Assembly (NCBI GenBank): GCA_045604405.1
Contig: JAZUNZ010000048.1
Span: 1 to 64,000 of the forward strand
From: UMGS1649 sp045604405
Lineage (GTDB): Bacteria > Bacillota > Clostridia > TANB77 > CAG-465
Direction of reading: 5' to 3'
Length of the DNA: 64,000 nucleotides
The notes under the pieces are model-generated. The model did no database searches, was not told where the DNA came from, and saw only the letters and a list, made by a program, of their open reading frames with translations. Shown in pieces: positions 27,485 through 34,593 of this stretch. The position numbers and the translations under genes are program-made. The number at the start of each line of letters is the position of its first letter. Position 1 is the first letter of the stretch.

Positions 27485-27531
27485 TGGTGCGACATCGGGG
27501 GCTCGAACCCCGGACCAATAGATTAAGAGTC
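27485..27531 (-). tRNA. 3' half of the host tRNA-Lys(CTT), separated by the insertion
   Basis: Minus strand, from GACTCTTAATC in the anticodon loop through the T-arm to ATGTCGC-A-CCA. Its acceptor strand pairs with GTGACAT of the 5' half at 34594-34633 (six Watson-Crick pairs and one G-U) but not with the complete tRNA next to that half. Adding 36 bases (27485-27520) to the 40-base 5' half gives exactly 76. It is not functional as it stands. Confidence 0.9.
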
Positions 27532-27739
27532 AATGGGCATTGCAACAATTTTAGGTGAGCAATTTAACATTTTTTCATATCTATTAAACGCACTTTTGTT
27601 TCTTGAAAGCCTTTATTTTAAAGGGTTTTAAGAAATTTTATTATATGTGTTATTATAGCCAAATTTTTATTTTACTATCTTTTATTTTTTGTAAAAGGTG
27701 GCACAAAGGTGGCACTTTTTCAAAATTGTGTGTTTTTTA
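27532..27739. other. left end of the element with integrase-site repeats
   Basis: Two copies of GTGGCAC (27698-27704 and 27709-27715) are spaced 11 bases apart. Similar GTGGCA repeats occur near the right end (34282, 34302, 34409). Immediately inside the core is AATTTTAGGTGAGCAA, which resembles AATTTTGGTAAGCAA inside the right core. I read these as candidate arm-type and core-type integrase binding sites. Confidence 0.5.
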
Positions 27740-28843
27740 CTAAAAAATTGTTTGTAATTTGTTGGCAACTTCTTTTCGGTTTGCTTGAAATATATGTGAG
27801 TAAATAGACATAGTTACATTCATTGATGAGTGTCCTAATCTATCTTGTATTTCCTTTGGGTGTATTCCTAATGCTATTTGCATACTTGCAGAAGTATGTC
27901 TTAATGCGTGAAAGTTAATTCGTGGCAAATTATATTTGTTTGCAACCTTTTGTAATATCTTTCCGCAAGTTGTAGGGTACATAGGCTTACCGCTTTTAGC
28001 TAAAAACAATTTATTTGTTTCTTTAAAGTTGTTTGTAGTAGTTTTTAATTCTTCGCGATATTGTTTTAATACCTCTAATGTTTGGGGAGTAAGTACCAAA
28101 TTTCTATATGATGAGTTGTTTTTTAATTGCTTTTCAAAGAACTCGCCATTTATAACATCTATTGACTTATTTATTGTTGTAACTCCCGTATCAAAGTTTA
28201 TATCTTGCCAAGTTAAAGCAAGTATTTCACTTTTTCTTGCGCCACTATCTATTGCAAGTCTTATCAGCGCTTGATATTTTAAGCACTCGTTATCTAGCCC
28301 ATTTAAAAGTGTTTTAATTTGTTCTATATCATAACATTGTACTAGCTTTTTTTCTTTTTTAGGTCTTTTAATTTTTCTATTAGGGTTATAGTCTAGTATT
28401 TCAAAATCTATTGCTTGTTCAAACATAAGATTTATTAAGTTATAATAGTGTAGTAATGTATAATTTGAAATGCTTTTTACTCGGTCGCCTTTCTTTAATT
28501 TTATATATAATTCATTTAGAGTATATGTATCAATGTCTTTAAGTTTCCAATTTCCTATATAGTCATTTATTTTCTCTAACATTGATTTATAGCCTACAAT
28601 GGTTTTTATACTTAAATTAGGCTCACAATATTTGCTTACAAAAATATTTCCATACTCTTTAAAGGTTAGGTCGGTTATATTTATCTTATTACCTTTTTTT
28701 GAATATTTTTGTTTCATTTCAAATTCTATCATTTGGGCTTCTCTTTTTGTGCCATCGTGTACATAGGTTTTTCTGCGCCTATCTGCCTTTGTTCCAACAT
28801 CTACAATTATTTTATATTTGTTCTTTGATAATGTTTGTATCAT
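27740..28843 (-). CDS. int: tyrosine recombinase (integrase)
   Basis: 367-residue site-specific recombinase. An N-terminal arm-binding region (to about 60) is followed by a SAM-like core-binding domain (about 65-160) and the catalytic domain. Catalytic residues are visible as DSGARKSE (Arg), HALRHTSA (His-x-x-Arg), LGHSSMNVT (His) and IYSHIF (nucleophile Tyr). It is complete. AAAGGAGGTC precedes the ATG. Its own promoter lies at 28893-28921, and the gene is placed next to the left attachment site, as usual for elements that insert into tRNA genes. Confidence 0.96.
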   Translation of the reverse strand: MIQTLSKNKYKIIVDVGTKADRRRKTYVHDGTKREAQMIEFEMKQKYSKKGNKINITDLTFKEYGNIFVSKYCEPNLSIKTIVGYKSMLEKINDYIGNWKLKDIDTYTLNELYIKLKKGDRVKSISNYTLLHYYNLINLMFEQAIDFEILDYNPNRKIKRPKKEKKLVQCYDIEQIKTLLNGLDNECLKYQALIRLAIDSGARKSEILALTWQDINFDTGVTTINKSIDVINGEFFEKQLKNNSSYRNLVLTPQTLEVLKQYREELKTTTNNFKETNKLFLAKSGKPMYPTTCGKILQKVANKYNLPRINFHALRHTSASMQIALGIHPKEIQDRLGHSSMNVTMSIYSHIFQANRKEVANKLQTIF

Positions 28844-28892
28844 TTCTTTTGACCTCCTTTTTTCGAAATGATAACCTCACTATCTGCTATAT

Positions 28893-28921
28893 ATTATATC
28901 AGTTTTTCCTTTATATTTCAA
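28893..28921 (-). promoter_or_regulatory. integrase promoter
   Basis: Minus strand: TTGAAA (28921-28916), 17 bases, TATAAT (28898-28893). The leader contains the imperfect palindrome GATAGTGAGGTTATC, a possible operator. Confidence 0.7.
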
Positions 28922-28942
28922 GGGTTTGAAGCAATTTTTATA

Positions 28943-29137
28943 TTAGCAAAATAGTGTGTGTTTACTTTCTTTTTCTTCTAAATTTTCAATCCATAAGTTA
29001 ATGTGTTCTAAATCAAATTTAATTCGATTTCCAATTCTAAAATGTGGTATTCTTTTTTGCCATACTAGTTTTCTAATTTCAGAAACTGAAATTTTTAAAT
29101 AAGATGATAATTCTTTTAAATTTAATATATTTTTCAT
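28943..29137 (-). CDS. xis: excisionase-type MerR-like DNA-binding protein
   Basis: 64 residues. LNLKELSSYLKISVSEIRKL is a winged-helix HTH of the excisionase (HTH_17) family, followed by IPHFRIGNRIKFDLEHINLWIE, the typical wing and closing helix. The start is placed at 29137 behind AGAGAGG; a longer frame to 29341 has no comparable support. A GGGCT/AGCCC hairpin (29154-29170) sits just upstream of the ribosome binding site and could limit translation. Expected to steer the integrase towards excision or to regulate it. Confidence 0.85.
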   Translation of the reverse strand: MKNILNLKELSSYLKISVSEIRKLVWQKRIPHFRIGNRIKFDLEHINLWIENLEEKESKHTLFC

Positions 29138-29459
29138 TTTATACCTCTCTTTTGGGCTACTAGTAAGCCCTTTGACTTGTGCACAAATAAAGAATACCAA
29201 CTTTTTTATTTTAATTCTTGTACGAAAAAACAAAAAAAGTGTTCTAATTTCAAAAATAGACTTTCCGCTTCTATCAATGCTTTCAAAGATTTTGATAACC
29301 GATTTTTCGAGCAAATGGGCAAAAAAAATGCCTCTTTTCAAAGCAAAATTTTTCTGTTAATATCATCTTGTAAGAGCAAGACGCGTCCTCTTACAAATAT
29401 AAAATTGGACTATATCTAATAAGGTTTTTGTGGTATAATCTATGCGAGGTGTAAAAGGT
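29138..29459. promoter_or_regulatory. divergent control region between excisionase and the cargo operon
   Basis: It contains the xis leader hairpin (29154-29170), a 9-bp inverted repeat TTGTAAGAG/CTCTTACAA (29368-29396) whose loop contains the palindrome GACGCGTC, and an extended -10 TGTGGTATAAT ending at 29439 for the rightward operon. No other gene was recognised. The inverted repeat is a candidate operator for an element-encoded regulator. Confidence 0.5.
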
Positions 29460-30578
29460 ATGGGAAATATACACAAGACTTTAAAAGATGACAATTTTAG
29501 AAATAGTAAATATATAGAAATTGTTAATAAGCAAATGGGTTGTGAAAATTTTAGAAAAGACTACGAAAAAGAATATTATATAATGCTTGATATATTTCAA
29601 ACATTTATCGATTTATATAATTGTTTCTTTGCAGATAGTAACGGGTCAAATATAGAAAGAGTCAAACAAGCCAAAAGATTATTAGCACAACTTTTCAAAA
29701 TGAAAGATGAAGAAGAAATAGACTTAATCGGTGTAAAATATAGTGTAAGAGATATAAAGAACTTACCAGAAAAAGAAGTTAGGCTTATATATAATCTTAT
29801 GAAAGAGTGTTGTTATACCTTATATTTTATGGAAGAAAGCGAAAGAGAGAGTCAAACATTAAAAGAAACGAAAAAACTTATTAAGAAAAAAATGCAAATG
29901 TTAGAAAGTGTTGGTTTTGATAAATGGGTTAAAGAAAGTATTTCTTTTGACAAAAACAAAAATAGCAATTATAAGATTTTCGTTTGCGCTTTTGATACAC
30001 TAAATAAGAACAATGAAGAATTTATAGAAGATTTTAAAAAAGGCTTTAATTTTGATTTTGATAAAGACTTTGGGGAAAGTGAGTTTGAAGAATTATTTTA
30101 TATATATAATCTTGTGGCAAAAGCAAACAATGGTATTGTTAATGCGCTAGTCAATACACAAGACAAGCAATATAATTTAACTAGTAATTCTTCATCACAA
30201 GAGATATACAAAGCATATCTTGATACATTACACTTAAATATAAAAGATACATATTCAAATTTAAGCGCATTACATTTTAGTTTGACCGCTTCGACAACTT
30301 ATGAAAGCATACGCGAAATATATAATATATCTTTCAATGAGATGATAAGTAACTTTGACTTATATTTCTTTCTTGATAAAATGAAAAATTGTGTTAATAC
30401 AAATGAAATAACAATAAATAGCAATGTGACCGATAGTATAATAAAGAAATTACAAGATATATATAATACTATTACAAATATACAAGACAAAGATATTAAG
30501 GAAACATATAAAGAAGCCTTTGATAAGGTACAAGAAATTATTAAAAGAAACGCAAAATATTATATACGCGTTAGTTAG
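29460..30578 (+). CDS. element-encoded protein of unknown function, helical
   Basis: I do not recognise this 372-residue protein. It is predicted to be soluble and mostly alpha-helical, with many charged residues and no signal peptide or membrane segment. I choose ATG 29460 with GAGGTG upstream; the ATG at 29442 is only 3 bases after the -10 box. It shares an operon with the 132-residue acidic protein 12 bases downstream. Position in the element suggests cargo or a replication/regulatory role; no nuclease, helicase or polymerase motif could be seen. Confidence 0.65.
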   Translation: MGNIHKTLKDDNFRNSKYIEIVNKQMGCENFRKDYEKEYYIMLDIFQTFIDLYNCFFADSNGSNIERVKQAKRLLAQLFKMKDEEEIDLIGVKYSVRDIKNLPEKEVRLIYNLMKECCYTLYFMEESERESQTLKETKKLIKKKMQMLESVGFDKWVKESISFDKNKNSNYKIFVCAFDTLNKNNEEFIEDFKKGFNFDFDKDFGESEFEELFYIYNLVAKANNGIVNALVNTQDKQYNLTSNSSSQEIYKAYLDTLHLNIKDTYSNLSALHFSLTASTTYESIREIYNISFNEMISNFDLYFFLDKMKNCVNTNEITINSNVTDSIIKKLQDIYNTITNIQDKDIKETYKEAFDKVQEIIKRNAKYYIRVS

Positions 30579-30590
30579 GAGAGGTTTAAA

Positions 30591-30989
30591 ATGGAAAAAT
30601 TTAATGCTATAAAAATGTTAGAGAAAGAACAAGAGAAAGAAAATTTAGTAAATACAAATTCGGGGAAAGAGGAGTTTTATGATAAGTTATTCGCTTATAT
30701 AGAAGATTATATAGAGCCTTACCTTATAGGCTTAAATAATAAAGGACTAATACAATATGACCCTACAAGCGAAGATGAAGATGTTATAGTAAAAACTAAT
30801 GAATTAGAAATCTTAACAAAAGACTTGTTAGAAAATTTGGCTTTGGGTTATACAATTAAAAATGGCGAAATGGTTGTTGATGATGATAACCCTAGTAAAT
30901 ACGAAAACTTTATATTTGGCGACAAGAATATAAAAACAGAGGTAGCCAATATGTTTAAAGCATATATCGAAGAAAGATTTTTAAAATAA
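30591..30989 (+). CDS. small acidic element protein of unknown function
   Basis: 132 residues, strongly acidic, with a coiled-coil-like N-terminus (residues 5-22) and no recognisable motif. AGGAGAGG lies 7 bases before the ATG. It is translated from the same transcript as the 372-residue protein and followed by a terminator. The pairing of a larger helical protein and a small acidic one is compatible with a complex or a protein/antagonist pair, but this is inference. Confidence 0.6.
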   Translation: MEKFNAIKMLEKEQEKENLVNTNSGKEEFYDKLFAYIEDYIEPYLIGLNNKGLIQYDPTSEDEDVIVKTNELEILTKDLLENLALGYTIKNGEMVVDDDNPSKYENFIFGDKNIKTEVANMFKAYIEERFLK

Positions 30990-30999
30990 TTACGAGCAG

Positions 31000-31031
31000 G
31001 TGCTAACACTTAATTGTGTTGGCACTTCTTA
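31000..31031 (+). terminator. terminator of the two-gene element operon
   Basis: A 10-bp stem GTGCTAACAC/GTGTTGGCAC (one G-T pair), loop TTAATT, then TTCTTATATT. Confidence 0.7.
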
Positions 31032-31460
31032 TATTATCTATATAAATATATATAGATATAGAGTATATTTATATAATTATTAAAATTGTATTCTTTAATT
31101 AAGTTATATACTAATAAGTATATTAAGTTAAATATATATAATTATAAATATATATACTTAATTTATTTTATTTATATATATAACCTTTTGTAAAGATATA
31201 TAATAAAATAATTTATTACAAGTATAATCTAATGTAAGTATATTACTTTCTACATTAGGTTATATATATAATTACTTATTCAATAGATGAATATATAATA
31301 TCTTTCCATAAGACTATATATATTTCAATAGATTATATTATTATATTACTTTTCATAAGACTAGATATTTATACTATACTCACTTACATAAGGCTTAATA
31401 CTTACTACTAAATAATATAATATATTATAATTAGTTATATCTACCTCGTGTCAAGATATG
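31032..31460. repeat. extremely AT-rich region with short repeats
   Basis: About 430 bases of nearly pure A/T without a gene. Short repeats include CATAAGACTA (31307 and 31353) with a diverged ACATAAGGCTTA (from 31386), CAATAGAT (31281 and 31326), and the inverted pair CTAATGTA/TACATTAG (31229-31236 and 31251-31258). Such iteron-like, easily melted DNA is common at replication origins, but no initiator gene was recognised, so this remains a suggestion. Confidence 0.45.
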
Positions 31461-31713
31461 AAGCAAAAACTTTTTAAAATATTTTTTCCATAGCCTCTTT
31501 AAGTAAAATTCCGCTTCAGCATAAAAAATAACCTCGCTTTATTTCGATTTTAAGGCGCGTTATTTTTTTGACAAGTAATTTGTCGAATAAAAGATTTTCG
31601 GCAAAGTATGGTAGCGCATTTTGCTTTATAGAGCTATTTTACATATATGCAATGAGTGTTTATACAAATCAATGTATGAACATTCTTTTTTATTATATAC
31701 ATTTGCTATTTAT
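31461..31713. other. structured non-coding stretch, repeat copy 1
   Basis: No gene was seen. Positions 31529-31630 contain CCTCGCTTTATTTCGATTTT and AAGTAATTTGTC, which recur in diverged form at 32751-32842 (CAACCTCTTAAAATCGATTT, AGTAATTTATC, GCGCATTTC). The two copies flank the minus-strand membrane protein gene. Confidence 0.4.
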
Positions 31714-31753
31714 ATAAAAAACAAGAACGGCTACAAATTCGCAACCGTTCTTG
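31714..31753 (-). terminator. terminator of the element membrane protein gene
   Basis: A 9-bp stem CAAGAACGG/CCGTTCTTG followed on the minus strand by TTTTTTA. Confidence 0.7.
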
Positions 31754-31759
31754 AAATGT

Positions 31760-32524
31760 TTAGTCTTTCCGCCACTCTTGATAGCAGTCATTTTCTTTGC
31801 ACCATTCTTCAAGTGCTGGGGCATGTTCTTTTCTGAACTCATCGTAAGTTTTTCCATCGACATCTTCGTAGGTAAACACCTTATATGTCTTTGCCTTAAA
31901 CCGCTTCATTACTTCTTCAAGTGGGTATTGTCTTTGACTATAAGTGTCGAAACACCAGTTATCATTGACATATAAAACATGCATTGTGTAAGCATTGTCG
32001 CACTTATCGTCCTCGTTGATATTACCGGTTTTTATTAGTTTAGTTGCTATAAACATCAATGTTCCTTTTTTTAGACATTTCAGTGTCTCGAAACATACAG
32101 CATAGCAATAACCATTAACCTGTTGTGTCATCATAAGATAGTGCAGTTTTTCGTTTTCTTTCTTGATAACATCAAAATCATTTTTTGATATTGCATTTCC
32201 TTTGATAACATATCGAGAAGAAAAGATATTTGCAGAAATTAACTCTTTAAAAGAGTGTATCGGTTCATTAAATTTTTTCATAAACCATACTGCAAAAATA
32301 ACATACGCTACAATAAGAACAATACATTGAATTATATCACTTAAAGTTTGCTCACAAGTAAGCAGTAATGTAAGTAAGCTTGTTAAGGGCAATGCTCCAA
32401 AAATTGAAATCAAAAATTGTGAGATAAAATCCGTTTTGATTTTATCTTTTAGAAGCATTGCAGTTTCTTGGTCTTCCTTACTTAAAGTTCTAAAAACAGT
32501 CCTCCGAAGTACAAATTCAAACAT
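31760..32524 (-). CDS. membrane protein with a papain/transglutaminase-like Cys-His-Asp pattern
   Basis: 254 residues. Two hydrophobic segments (about 35-57 and 63-83) are followed by a ~150-residue soluble domain. NGYCYAVCFETLKCL and, 45 residues later, YTMHVLYVNDNWCFDTY have the order and spacing of a cysteine nucleophile, a histidine on a strand, and an Asp after an aromatic, as in transglutaminase-like and other papain-fold enzymes. This is pattern recognition, not a secure family match. Base composition is less AT-rich than the adjoining element DNA. The promoter region carries two 29-base direct repeats. It is a single-gene unit within the element, probably cargo. Confidence 0.6.
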   Translation of the reverse strand: MFEFVLRRTVFRTLSKEDQETAMLLKDKIKTDFISQFLISIFGALPLTSLLTLLLTCEQTLSDIIQCIVLIVAYVIFAVWFMKKFNEPIHSFKELISANIFSSRYVIKGNAISKNDFDVIKKENEKLHYLMMTQQVNGYCYAVCFETLKCLKKGTLMFIATKLIKTGNINEDDKCDNAYTMHVLYVNDNWCFDTYSQRQYPLEEVMKRFKAKTYKVFTYEDVDGKTYDEFRKEHAPALEEWCKENDCYQEWRKD

Positions 32525-32550
32525 TTTTTCTCAACCTTTCTGTATTAGAT

Positions 32551-32609
32551 TTTTGTGGTTACATAAGTCTATCATACCACATTTGTGTTTACATAAGTTT
32601 ATTATACCA
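32551..32609 (-). promoter_or_regulatory. tandem operator/promoter repeats upstream of the membrane protein
   Basis: Two direct repeats with a 30-base period (32551-32579 and 32581-32609) share TTTGTGNTTACATAAGT and end in ATCATACCA or ATTATACCA. On the minus strand each contains a -10-like TATAAT or TATGAT preceded by TGG. They look like a duplicated regulator-binding promoter. Confidence 0.55.
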
Positions 32610-32982
32610 TCTTTTCCTTTAAATATCAACATTTACGCTATTTTTTAAAATAGATAGTTAATTTTAGTCGTTGCGATTTTGGGGTAATAGGCCTTTTTTC
32701 AATGTCAATTTGCCCGCTTACTAAACCCCACGCGCCCTATATGTGTTTTTCAACCTCTTAAAATCGATTTTAAGCCCTGTTTCTTTTTAGAGTAGTAATT
32801 TATCATCTAGAACATTTACGAAGCGCATTTCGGTGTTTATACGCGTTTTAGAGGTGTTACAACAAACTTGCGTTCGTTGCAAGTTATCGCCTTTTTACTA
32901 TCTACCTACTATATACATATTATTGATAGCTTTTTGTAGTTTCCGCTTCTTAATTCCTCTTTATATATGAGGAGGCAAAAAT
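32610..32982. other. non-coding stretch with repeat copy 2 and a hairpin
   Basis: It holds the diverged repeat copy 2 (32751-32842) and a 7-bp hairpin AACTTGC/GCAAGTT at 32867-32887. A locally GC-rich segment CTAAACCCCACGCGCCC (32721-32737) stands out. No gene or known origin motif was recognised. Confidence 0.4.
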
Positions 32983-33162
32983 ATGGAAGATAAATTTTAC
33001 AATTTAAAACAAGTAAGCGAATTACTTATAACTCCAATTCCTTACTTGCGAAAACTAATTAAAGAAGAAAAACTAAAAGGTCGCTTTCTTGGTAGGCAAT
33101 ACATAATAAGCGAAAAGGAGTTAAAAGATTTTATAGATACTTTGGGGGTAAAGCAAATATGA
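32983..33162 (+). CDS. small excisionase-like HTH protein
   Basis: A 59-residue frame with a strong GAGGAGG ribosome binding site 8 bases before the ATG. YNLKQVSELLITPIPYLRKL reads as the HTH of the HTH_17/MerR-like family, and GRFLGRQYIISEKELKDF as its wing. It is a second such protein in the element. Its stop overlaps the next start as ATGA (33159-33162), so the two are translationally coupled. Probably a regulator or accessory recombination factor. Confidence 0.75.
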   Translation: MEDKFYNLKQVSELLITPIPYLRKLIKEEKLKGRFLGRQYIISEKELKDFIDTLGVKQI

Positions 33163-33509
33163 AGATAGAACTTGAAAAAGATATTTTAAAATCTCTTGGG
33201 CTATATGATACAACAATATCATTTGGACTTGATGAAGATATACAAATTGCTATTGAAAGAAAGATAGATAACTACTTAAAGAAAATTGATGAAGAACAAA
33301 AACAAAAAGAAAGAATAGACTTTGTAAAACAAGAACACGAGAATTTTAAAAAGAAAAATGAATTTGTTAATACCTTTAATGATAAATATGTTTATGGCAA
33401 AATAAAAAACAAGTTAATGCGTGACGGGTTTATTTATGGTTGTCCAACTTGTAGAATATTAGATGTATCACACGAATATATGAAACCGATTAAAAAGAAG
33501 CAAAGCTAA
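33159..33509 (+). CDS. element protein of unknown function with CPTC motif
   Basis: 116 residues, coupled to the HTH protein by the ATGA overlap. A charged, helical middle (about 35-75) suggests a coiled coil. The C-terminal GCPTCRILDVSHEY contains a CxxC that could bind metal or form a disulfide. No family was recognised. Confidence 0.6.
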   Translation: MKIELEKDILKSLGLYDTTISFGLDEDIQIAIERKIDNYLKKIDEEQKQKERIDFVKQEHENFKKKNEFVNTFNDKYVYGKIKNKLMRDGFIYGCPTCRILDVSHEYMKPIKKKQS

Positions 33510-33619
33510 AATTATCTAAAAATTTTTTTAAAAAGTTTTCACGAACTATTTAAATTTTTTATAATAATTTTATCAATTAAATAATTTAATTGAAATAAAG
33601 ATTAGGAGGAATTTTAATA

Positions 33620-33928
33620 ATGGAAGAACTTTTAACAAAGGACACTTTTGAAACAATGGTTTATATTCAACTTTCTAGTGGTGATAATATCGTTATAAAT
33701 CTAAATACAGCTTTTAGCGCTTTAAGTTATTTTATATCACACGATATTACGCAGATAACTGAATTTTGCCAGATAGATGAATTAGTGGGAAAATATAATG
33801 AACTACTAAAAAAAAGAGGAAAAGACTCTATTACAGACTTGCGTTATAATGATGAAGATGGAATAGCTTTTGCTATTATAACCGGTTTAAAATTAAAACT
33901 TGAAAAAGAACTTTTTACATATATGTAA
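33620..33928 (+). CDS. element protein of unknown function
   Basis: 102 residues, soluble and acidic, with no recognised motif. TTAGGAGGAATT precedes the ATG. A 110-base AT-rich gap separates it from the previous gene, so it may have its own promoter. A terminator follows. Confidence 0.6.
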   Translation: MEELLTKDTFETMVYIQLSSGDNIVINLNTAFSALSYFISHDITQITEFCQIDELVGKYNELLKKRGKDSITDLRYNDEDGIAFAIITGLKLKLEKELFTYM

Positions 33929-33932
33929 GATG

Positions 33933-33970
33933 AAAGAGGAATAGGCATTGTAGCTTATTCCTCTTTATTT
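33933..33970. terminator. bidirectional terminator within the element
   Basis: Stem AAAGAGGAATA/TATTCCTCTTT extended by GGC/GCT, then TATTTTTTTAC. It lies between convergent genes. Confidence 0.75.
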
Positions 33971-33972
33971 TT

Positions 33973-34200
33973 TTACTTATCTAATAGGTCAAGTAATTTC
34001 TTTATTTCATTTGCATTGTTTTTTCTAAACTCTATTATATATTCGTTTTTTAATTCCTCTTGGTGTTTTTTCAAAAGGTCGATTTTGTCCGCTTCGACTT
34101 TTTCTTCTTCTAGCATTTGTTTAATAACTAACATTTCTAATATTAAATCTTGTATCTTTGGTGTTAGATTAAATCTTAAATCTTTTAATTCATTTTCCAT
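33973..34200 (-). CDS. small coiled-coil element protein
   Basis: 75 residues, almost entirely charged helix (ILEMLVIKQMLEEEKVEADK), probably a coiled coil. I place the start at ATG 34200, 7 bases after AAAGGA; an ATG 30 bases upstream has a poorer site. It is convergent with the preceding gene. Function unknown. Confidence 0.55.
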   Translation of the reverse strand: MENELKDLRFNLTPKIQDLILEMLVIKQMLEEEKVEADKIDLLKKHQEELKNEYIIEFRKNNANEIKKLLDLLDK

Positions 34201-34435
34201 AAATAATTCCTTTCCATAACTAACTATCATAATAATATTTAATTGCTTGTTATCATTTCAAATATATTTTTTAGATAGTGAGTGGCAAAGGTGTCACCAA
34301 AGTGGCAAAAAGGAAATAACCTTATAATACTTTATGATAAGTTATAATACTTTTGTTTTTAAAAAAAATTTCTATATATAATTTTTAGGCGACACTTTTA
34401 TATAAAAAGTGGCACAAATTTTTGCAAATCAAAGA
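34201..34435. other. right end of the element with integrase-site repeats
   Basis: GTGGCA repeats at 34282, 34302 and 34409, plus GGTGTCACC at 34290-34298, mirror those at the left end. No gene was seen. These are candidate arm-type integrase sites. Confidence 0.45.
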
Positions 34436-34474
34436 ACAAAAAAATATCTAGTAAATCGCGTTTTTACTAGATAT
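34436..34474 (-). terminator. terminator of the element-borne tRNA-Lys
   Basis: A 12-bp stem ATATCTAGTAAA/TTTACTAGATAT (34444-34455 with 34463-34474) is followed on the minus strand by seven T. The stem is identical to that behind the host tRNA 3' half; only the loop differs. Confidence 0.8.
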
Positions 34475-34489
34475 TTCAACATTTCTAAA

Positions 34490-34565
34490 TGGTGGGTCAT
34501 CGGGGACTCGAACCCCGGACCAATAGATTAAGAGTCTACTGCTCTACCAACTGAGCTAATGACCC
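34490..34565 (-). tRNA. tRNA-Lys(CTT), complete, carried by the element
   Basis: 76 bases including the encoded CCA. Acceptor GGGTCAT pairs with ATGACCC, discriminator A; D-arm GCTCAGTTGGTAGAGC; anticodon arm GTAGA-CTCTTAA-TCTAT with anticodon CTT; T-arm CGGGGTTCGAGTCCCCG. Bases 34507-34536 are identical to 27502-27531 of the host 3' half. It lies between the right core repeat and the element genes, so it belongs to the excisable DNA. It should be transcribed from the host tRNA promoter at 34648-34676. Confidence 0.95.
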
Positions 34566-34593
34566 ATTTATTTTGTAATTTTGGTAAGCAACC

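Noticed and set aside
29138..29341. N-terminal extension of the excisionase
   Set aside because: It runs through a hairpin and lacks a ribosome binding site, whereas ATG 29137 has AGAGAGG and begins the conserved domain.
29460..30578. Replication initiator assignment for the large element protein
   Set aside because: No RepA, HTH, primase or helicase motif could be seen; position alone is not enough.
31032..31460. Small genes in the AT-rich region
   Set aside because: No frame has a ribosome binding site and the sequence is low complexity.
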